From VGBV01 sp963813725 (GTDB lineage Bacteria > Actinomycetota > Thermoleophilia > Solirubrobacterales > 70-9), in NCBI GenBank assembly GCA_963813725.1, contig CAWFAI010000009.1, positions 62,001 through 126,000 of the forward strand: DNA of 64,000 bases. Direction: 5' to 3'. The position numbers and the translations under genes are program-made. This document shows positions 60,080 through 64,000 of the stretch, one piece after another; the first letter of the stretch is position 1, and each line of letters opens with the position of its first letter. A model generated the notes under the pieces. That model worked only from the letters and a program-made list of their open reading frames with translations. It ran no database searches and was not told where the DNA came from.

Positions 60080-60328
60080 CTACGCCGTCTCAGCCGGGGG
60101 GCGGGTGCTGGTGACCAGGTCCTTCAGGCTCTCGTGGTCCTCGGCACAGGCGGAGCATCCCCGCAGGTGGGCCTGCATCCCGGGGATCCTGGAGTCCGCG
60201 TCCGCACCGGCGACCTCGAACTCGACGTAGCGGTCGAGCTCATCGAAGCACTGCTGGCAGGTGAGCTCGGGCTCACTCGGCCCGAGAAGGCGACTCAGGA
60301 TCTCGCTTTGGCGCTCGCTCTTGCTCAT
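60080..60328 (-). CDS. Small zinc-finger (anti-sigma-like) protein
   Basis: The 82-residue protein shows LTCQQCFDELDRYVEFEVAG, MQAHLRGCSACAEDHESLKD, the H-x3-C-x2-C zinc-binding pattern of anti-sigma ZAS/zf-HC2 domains, with no membrane segment. It starts seven bases after the ECF sigma stop on the same strand, so it is the likely cognate anti-sigma factor. Confidence 0.8.
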   Translation of the reverse strand: MSKSERQSEILSRLLGPSEPELTCQQCFDELDRYVEFEVAGADADSRIPGMQAHLRGCSACAEDHESLKDLVTSTRPPAETA

Positions 60329-60335
60329 GGCTTCC

Positions 60336-60989
60336 CTACTTCCTCTCGCTCTCCAACCCGAAACCGGCGCTGTCAAGTCCGGCACGAAGTTTCTTGCGGG
60401 CATCATGAAGGGTCTTGTAGAGCGCTCCGCGAGTGGTGTTCAGGCGCTCGGCCATGACGTCGATGGGGACACCGTTGACGGCGACTGCCAGCAGCACCTC
60501 CCGCTGGTGCGGGGAGAGGTCGGTCTTGATCGACTCCTGAATCTGGTCGAGCAGCTCACGCTGCTCGGCAGCCGCCGGCGCGGAGGGTTGGGTGTCGGCG
60601 AACGTGGCCCAATCCTCGGGTTCCATTGGGAGCTCCCGTCCCTGCCAGGCGCGTCGGCGCAGCTTCACCGCGGCCTCCAGGAGGGCGAACTTGTAGGCCC
60701 AGGTCGTGAAGCGGCTGTCTCCGCGGAAGTCGTCGAGCTTGCCGAGAATCGCCATCAGGGCATCGCCGGCAGCCTGGTGTGCGAGGTCGTCGAAGTCGTC
60801 GCCGCGAAGGTGGGGCAGCCTCCCCTTGCGGCGGTTGACCTCAAACCGTGCGGCTCGGAGCAGCAGCTCGTGGAGGCGCCCGGTCGCCTCCTCGCGCTCG
60901 GGACCATCGCTGCGCAGAGCGTCAAGCCAGGCACGGGACTCCTCGTCGAGGGCGGCGCGCCCAGGCGCGGTCGTATCCATCTGGGGCAT
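60336..60989 (-). CDS. ECF RNA polymerase sigma factor
   Basis: The 217-residue protein has sigma region 2 (DDFDDLAHQAAGDALMAILG, RGDSRFTTWAYKFALLEAAV) and region 4 (LSPHQREVLLAVAVNGVPID, VMAERLNTTRGALYKTLHDA). It is followed by a zinc-finger anti-sigma-like gene. The start could be ATG 60989 or ATG 60980. An unknown gene overlaps its 5' end. The signal is unknown; zinc-binding anti-sigma factors often respond to thiol or oxidative stress. Confidence 0.87.
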   Translation of the reverse strand: MPQMDTTAPGRAALDEESRAWLDALRSDGPEREEATGRLHELLLRAARFEVNRRKGRLPHLRGDDFDDLAHQAAGDALMAILGKLDDFRGDSRFTTWAYKFALLEAAVKLRRRAWQGRELPMEPEDWATFADTQPSAPAAAEQRELLDQIQESIKTDLSPHQREVLLAVAVNGVPIDVMAERLNTTRGALYKTLHDARKKLRAGLDSAGFGLESERK

Positions 60990-61245
60990 TGTCGCGGCTG
61001 GACGACCGACGCGTCCCCCGGGCTCTCGAGTGCCCGTCAGCATGGGCCGGACCCCCGTCAAGGGGCGCCAGGATCCGAACGGCAAGCTCGGGATCGCAGC
61101 CACGATCCGTCAAGACGAGCAGGGCGTGCAGGTCGTAGCGCGGGTCACCGGCGACCACGGTGGCGAGGGCAGCGGGGACGCCCACCTGAAGCAGGCGCTC
61201 GCGCCTCCACTCGTCGAGTTCTGAGCGTGTCACGGGCGAGGTCAT
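60922..61245 (-). CDS. Hypothetical protein overlapping the sigma factor start
   Basis: The first 65 residues (MTSPVTRSELDEWRRERLLQ, VGVPAALATVVAGDPRYDLH, ALLVLTDRGCDPELAVRILA) look like a genuine short helical protein. The remaining residues are basic and lie in sigma-factor DNA in another frame, so the true protein may end near 61030 with the stop hidden by an indel. ATG 61245 is nine bases after the patatin gene stop. No function recognised. Confidence 0.5.
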   Translation of the reverse strand: MTSPVTRSELDEWRRERLLQVGVPAALATVVAGDPRYDLHALLVLTDRGCDPELAVRILAPLDGGPAHADGHSRARGTRRSSSRDNAPDGYDRAWARRPRRGVPCLA

Positions 61246-61254
61246 CTGGATTGT

Positions 61255-62184
61255 CTAGGAGGGCACACGCCGTTTGAGCGTCGCCCGGGGGTCGGTTCTT
61301 ACGCGTGGCGTCGAAGGTTTTTCGTGACCGTGCATGCTCATCGCAGGCACCGGCGGAGCCTCGCCGCGTTCCACTTCGTCCAGATGACCCGCCGCCCCGG
61401 CGTAGCCGAGCTGAACCAGCTCCTCCGAATGATTGAAGTCGATCGGCGAGACGCGAAGCGGGCAGGGCGGCGGCAGGACGATCAGCTCGCAGTGGTCCTT
61501 CAGCAACTCGATCTCGACCAGCAGGCGCCGCATCACCAGCAGGCTCATCGAGTGCAGAAACATCCCCAGGGCCCCGTGCGGTGGCTCGGCGAGGTCGCAG
61601 GCATTGCCTGTCGGGAGCACGTAGACCCGCTCTGCCCCCAGCTCGATCGCGTGTGAGATCGGGGCGTTGTTGGCGACGCCCCCGTCTATCAGCTGGCGGC
61701 CGTGCCAAGACACCGGCGGAAACACACCTGGGAGCGCGATGCTCGCCATCACAGCCTCGAGCGCGTCTCCCGAGGAGAGACGCAGCTCGGCGCCGCTGAT
61801 CGCATCGGTGCCGATCACGTGCAGGGGGATCGGCGCTTGCTCGAGGCGATCGAAGCCGGGGTGCTCACGAATCAGTCGGCGCAGGCTTCCGTCGGGGACC
61901 AGGTGGTCGCGGGTACCGAGGAATCCCAGCAGGCCCGTGACGGGATTCACCGGGAAGACCTCCCCGCGGCTGAGCTCGCGCCAGACGCCGGCGAGCTCGT
62001 CAGCCGTGGCGGGCGTTTGCGGACGGGAGGCGATGAAGGCGCTGTTGACGGCTCCCACGGAGGCCCCGACGATCAGGTGGGGCCTGACCTGGCGCTCGTA
62101 GAGCGCTTCGAGCATCCCGGCCTGGATCGCACCCAGGCTGGCGCCGCCTGAGAGAACGAAGGCCGTGGTCCTCTGAGTGCTCAT
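61255..62184 (-). CDS. Patatin-like phospholipase (RssA type)
   Basis: The 309-residue protein has the oxyanion motif FVLSGGASLGAIQAGMLEAL, the nucleophile GASVG (in IVGASVGAVNSAFIA, Ser near residue 42), and the catalytic Asp in LIDGGVANNAPISHAIELGA. It is a Ser-Asp dyad lipase of the bacterial patatin family, acting on membrane phospholipids or acylglycerols. It lies upstream of the sigma-factor set on the same strand, ten bases from the next gene, so they may share a transcript. Confidence 0.9.
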   Translation of the reverse strand: MSTQRTTAFVLSGGASLGAIQAGMLEALYERQVRPHLIVGASVGAVNSAFIASRPQTPATADELAGVWRELSRGEVFPVNPVTGLLGFLGTRDHLVPDGSLRRLIREHPGFDRLEQAPIPLHVIGTDAISGAELRLSSGDALEAVMASIALPGVFPPVSWHGRQLIDGGVANNAPISHAIELGAERVYVLPTGNACDLAEPPHGALGMFLHSMSLLVMRRLLVEIELLKDHCELIVLPPPCPLRVSPIDFNHSEELVQLGYAGAAGHLDEVERGEAPPVPAMSMHGHEKPSTPRVRTDPRATLKRRVPS

Positions 62185-62246
62185 GTGCTGTTTGCGTCCG
62201 AAGCTGCCTGAGCCTTACCTGCCGCCGCCGGGATGGGGCAAAGGTC

Positions 62247-62323
62247 CCATCGACACGCCGAGCTCGCGAGCCGAACATGGTCATGTCGATGGCCGCCCGA
62301 CCGAACGGTCGCTTACGTGTAAG
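62247..62323. promoter_or_regulatory. Stacked palindromes upstream of the DoxX-like gene
   Basis: Three inverted repeats lie in the divergent gap between the patatin and DoxX-like genes. CCATCGACA (62247-62255) pairs with TGTCGATGG (62284-62292). CGACCG-AA-CGGTCG spans 62298-62311 and resembles TetR-type operators. Immediately after it is CTTAC-GT-GTAAG (62312-62323). The last two touch each other. They suggest control by one or two dimeric regulators. Confidence 0.55.
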
Positions 62324-62389
62324 AGAAGGCGCGCCGCCGACGCCAAGTGGTCAATGCAGCACTTTCACCAATCAAACAAGGAGGTACAC

Positions 62390-62866
62390 ATGTCGGCCAC
62401 CCTTACCGGCCGCGCGTCCGCCCAGGGCGTCCCGTCCAGCGCCAACGGCGCTACATCGGCGGCGGATCGCCTCAAGAGCGACCCCGCCTATCAGGCGTTC
62501 TGGCTGCTGCGAATCGGATTCGCCGCGTTGCCGATCCTGTTCGGCCTGGACAAGTTCTTCGACGTCCTGGTCAACTGGGAGATCTACCTGGCACCGTGGA
62601 TCAACGACATCATTCCCGGCACCGCCGCCGAGGCGATGTACGCGGTGGGAGTGATCGAGATCATCGCCGGGATCGCTGTCGCGCTGAAGCCACGCTACGC
62701 CGCCTATGTCGTCGCCGCGTGGCTCGGCGGGATCATCGTCAGCCTGCTCACGGTCTCGGGCTATTACGACGTCGCGCTGCGGGACTTCGGCCTGCTGCTC
62801 GGCGCGCTGACGCTGGCCCGGCTGGCGAGCAAGTACGACCCGCCGCGGTTCCGCGCGAGGGCGTAA
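62390..62866 (+). CDS. DoxX-like membrane protein
   Basis: The 158-residue protein has about four membrane helices (WLLRIGFAALPILFGLDKFF, YAVGVIEIIAGIAVALKPRY, YVVAAWLGGIIVSLLTVSGY, DFGLLLGALTLARLASKYDP) and the DoxX-like LFGLDKFF and GVIEIIAGI segments. AAGGAGGT with five bases to ATG 62390 is the strongest ribosome site in the window, suggesting high expression. DoxX proteins are linked to thiol and oxidative stress, but function here is inferred only. Confidence 0.82.
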   Translation: MSATLTGRASAQGVPSSANGATSAADRLKSDPAYQAFWLLRIGFAALPILFGLDKFFDVLVNWEIYLAPWINDIIPGTAAEAMYAVGVIEIIAGIAVALKPRYAAYVVAAWLGGIIVSLLTVSGYYDVALRDFGLLLGALTLARLASKYDPPRFRARA

Positions 62867-62948
62867 CACCTCTCACCCCCGGCGCAGGCTGCGGCCTGCG
62901 CCGGGCGCAGGTTCGGCGGAGTCGCCACCACAGATCGGAAAGGAAGCG

Positions 62949-63260
62949 ATGAGCGAGTTGATAGGCCTCAGCGGTGCGTCACTGGCGGGCTACGCGTACC
63001 TGCCCCAGATAACCCATCTGATTCATGAGCAATGCTCGGCCGGGATCAGCCGGAGCGCTTTCACAATCTGGCTGCTCGCGTCGGTCCTGATGACCGTCCA
63101 CGCGATCTTGCTCCCCGCGGTGGTGTTCATCGTCCTCGGGGCGATCCAGATCGCCGCGATCACCACGATCCTGGTCTACAGCGCGAGGTATCGCGGCATG
63201 GTGTGCCCCATGCACGCACTGAGCCCCGCCCGCGACTCGCTCTCGCCCACTTCGCGCTGA
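62949..63260 (+). CDS. PQ-loop / SemiSWEET-like small membrane protein
   Basis: The 103-residue protein has three membrane helices and the PQ-loop motif in SLAGYAYLPQITHLIHEQCS, followed by AGISRSAFTIWLLASVLMTV and VVFIVLGAIQIAAITTILVY. SemiSWEET proteins dimerise to move sugars, but many PQ-loop proteins have other or unknown substrates. AAAGGAAG precedes ATG 62949. It lies 83 bases after the DoxX-like gene on the same strand. Confidence 0.78.
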   Translation: MSELIGLSGASLAGYAYLPQITHLIHEQCSAGISRSAFTIWLLASVLMTVHAILLPAVVFIVLGAIQIAAITTILVYSARYRGMVCPMHALSPARDSLSPTSR

Positions 63261-63355
63261 CGGCACCGTGGGAGCGGGGGCCCGGGTAAGAAGCAGTCGC
63301 CCGGGGACGCCAACTCCTCACAAGTCACCCCGACCCCAACCACCAAGGAGTCCCC

Positions 63356-63912
63356 ATGACCGCAGGAACCGCAACCAGCGACGCCGCCTTCTCATTGAAG
63401 GAAGGACTGCGCCGCCTCTGGGCAGACCACGTCATCTGGACGCGCGACTACGTCGTCGCCGCGATCGCCGAATCGCCGGACGCCGACGCCGTCGCAACGC
63501 GGCTGCTCAAGAACCAGGAGGACATCGGCAACGCGATGGTGCCCTTCTACGGCAAGAAGGGCGGTCATGCGCTGACCGATCTGCTGAAGCAGCACATCAC
63601 GATCGCCGTCGAGCTGATCGAAGCGGCGAAGAGCGGCGACGAGGACAAGTTCGCGGACGCCGACAAGCAGTGGGATCGAACGCCGGCGAGATTGCGTCGT
63701 TCCTGAGCAAGGCGAACCCCCACTGGCCCGAGGACGACGTCGTCGATCTCCTCAACCAGCACCTTGTTCTGACCAAGGGCGAGGCCGTAGCCAGGCTCGA
63801 GCAGCGCTGGGAGGACGACATCGAAGCGTTTGACCAGATCTTCACGGAGATCCTGACCGTGTCCGACGTGCTCGCGGCCGGCATCGTCAAGCAGTTCCCC
63901 GAGAAGTTCTGA
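63356..63912 (+). CDS. Conserved helical-bundle protein of unknown function, frameshifted
   Basis: The N-terminal part (SLKEGLRRLWADHVIWTRDY, RLLKNQEDIGNAMVPFYGKK, LTDLLKQHITIAVELIEAAK) is in one frame and the C-terminal part (SNAGEIASFLSKANPHWPED, LLNQHLVLTKGEAVARLEQR, AAGIVKQFPEKF) in another; one indel near 63672 joins them, giving about 185 residues. This matches a family of hypothetical all-helical proteins with conserved H and E residues (DHVIWTRD, KNQEDIG, KQHI), possibly a metal or haem binder. Confidence 0.75.
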
Positions 63913-63922
63913 GGAGAACGAG

Positions 63923-64000
63923 ATGTCAGAAACGCTCACAACCGGCACCCCCGCAGCGGACCATCATTTGGTCCCGCTGCGGGGGGTGGACGGAAACGCG
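63923..64000 (+). CDS. N-terminal fragment of an unidentified gene, cut by the window edge
   Basis: ATG 63923 follows GAGGAGAACGAG, ten bases after the preceding stop, and opens MSETLTTGTPAADHHLVPLR with the frame still open at the end. Only 26 codons are visible. The close spacing suggests that it belongs to the DoxX / PQ-loop / helical-bundle set. No function can be given. Confidence 0.55.
   Translation, partial: MSETLTTGTPAADHHLVPLRGVDGNA

Overview
The window is about 64 kb of very GC-rich, densely packed chromosome. Gene content and order point to a deep-branching actinobacterium of the Thermoleophilia/Solirubrobacterales type. The signs are a long minus-strand run clpP - clpX - valS - folC - ndk - maf - mreC/mreD - mrdA - rodA - rng - rplU/rpmA - obgE - proB - proA - nadD - rsfS, a stand-alone type II fatty-acid synthase operon, and large numbers of SnoaL-like small proteins whose C-termini end in a shared EAAGL tail. 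This placement is inferred from gene content; no 16S gene is present.

Layout. (1) 1-5.4 kb: a minus-strand catabolic group (peptide-binding protein, LD-carboxypeptidase, kce- and kdd-like lysine-degradation genes), a deacetylase-like gene on the plus strand, and a damaged locus in which a PD-(D/E)XK nuclease, tRNA-Ala and a Phd/YefM-like antitoxin lie end to end. (2) 5.5-38.4 kb: the housekeeping block, covering NAD and proline synthesis, ribosome assembly, RNase G/E, the elongation (rod) machinery, nucleotide and folate enzymes, valS, Clp protease and trigger factor. It is interrupted by a Ser/Thr kinase with PfpI, a GMC oxidoreductase/aldehyde dehydrogenase pair and a few plus-strand genes. 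(3) 38.6-46.8 kb: a membrane-fused spermidine-synthase-like protein with CtaG, CorA, a SigA-like sigma factor, a divergent arsenic locus (arsC | arsR-arsM-R2-like diiron protein) and two SnoaL-like genes. (4) 46.8-56.1 kb: a tightly overlapping minus-strand FAS II operon (fabD-fabH-fabG-acpP-fabF/carboxyltransferase-SGNH-MaoC-fabI) and a two-component system. (5) 56.4-64 kb: an accessory region with a tandem SnoaL array, a terminator, a 3' piece of tRNA-His, facing remnants of a tetR gene and a DHA2 transporter, an ECF sigma/zinc-finger pair, a patatin lipase, and a DoxX / PQ-loop / helical-bundle gene set behind stacked palindromes.

How genes work together. In the minus-strand operons many neighbours overlap by 1 to 13 bases (stop-start ATGA, GTGA and TGATG junctions), implying translational coupling. 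The arsenic locus appears to use one ArsR operator over two divergent promoters, each placing the start codon at or near +1. In the SnoaL array the last codons of each gene carry the Shine-Dalgarno for the next.

Caution. Many genes, including essential ones (obgE, valS, ndk, mreC, the tRNA-Ala gene), carry one or more single-base frameshifts or lack a normal start codon. This is most simply explained by uncorrected sequencing or assembly indels, so broken and frameshifted genes here should not be taken as true pseudogenes without read-level checking. The nuclease/tRNA-Ala locus and the tRNA-His/tetR/DHA2 junction show extra damage that may be real.
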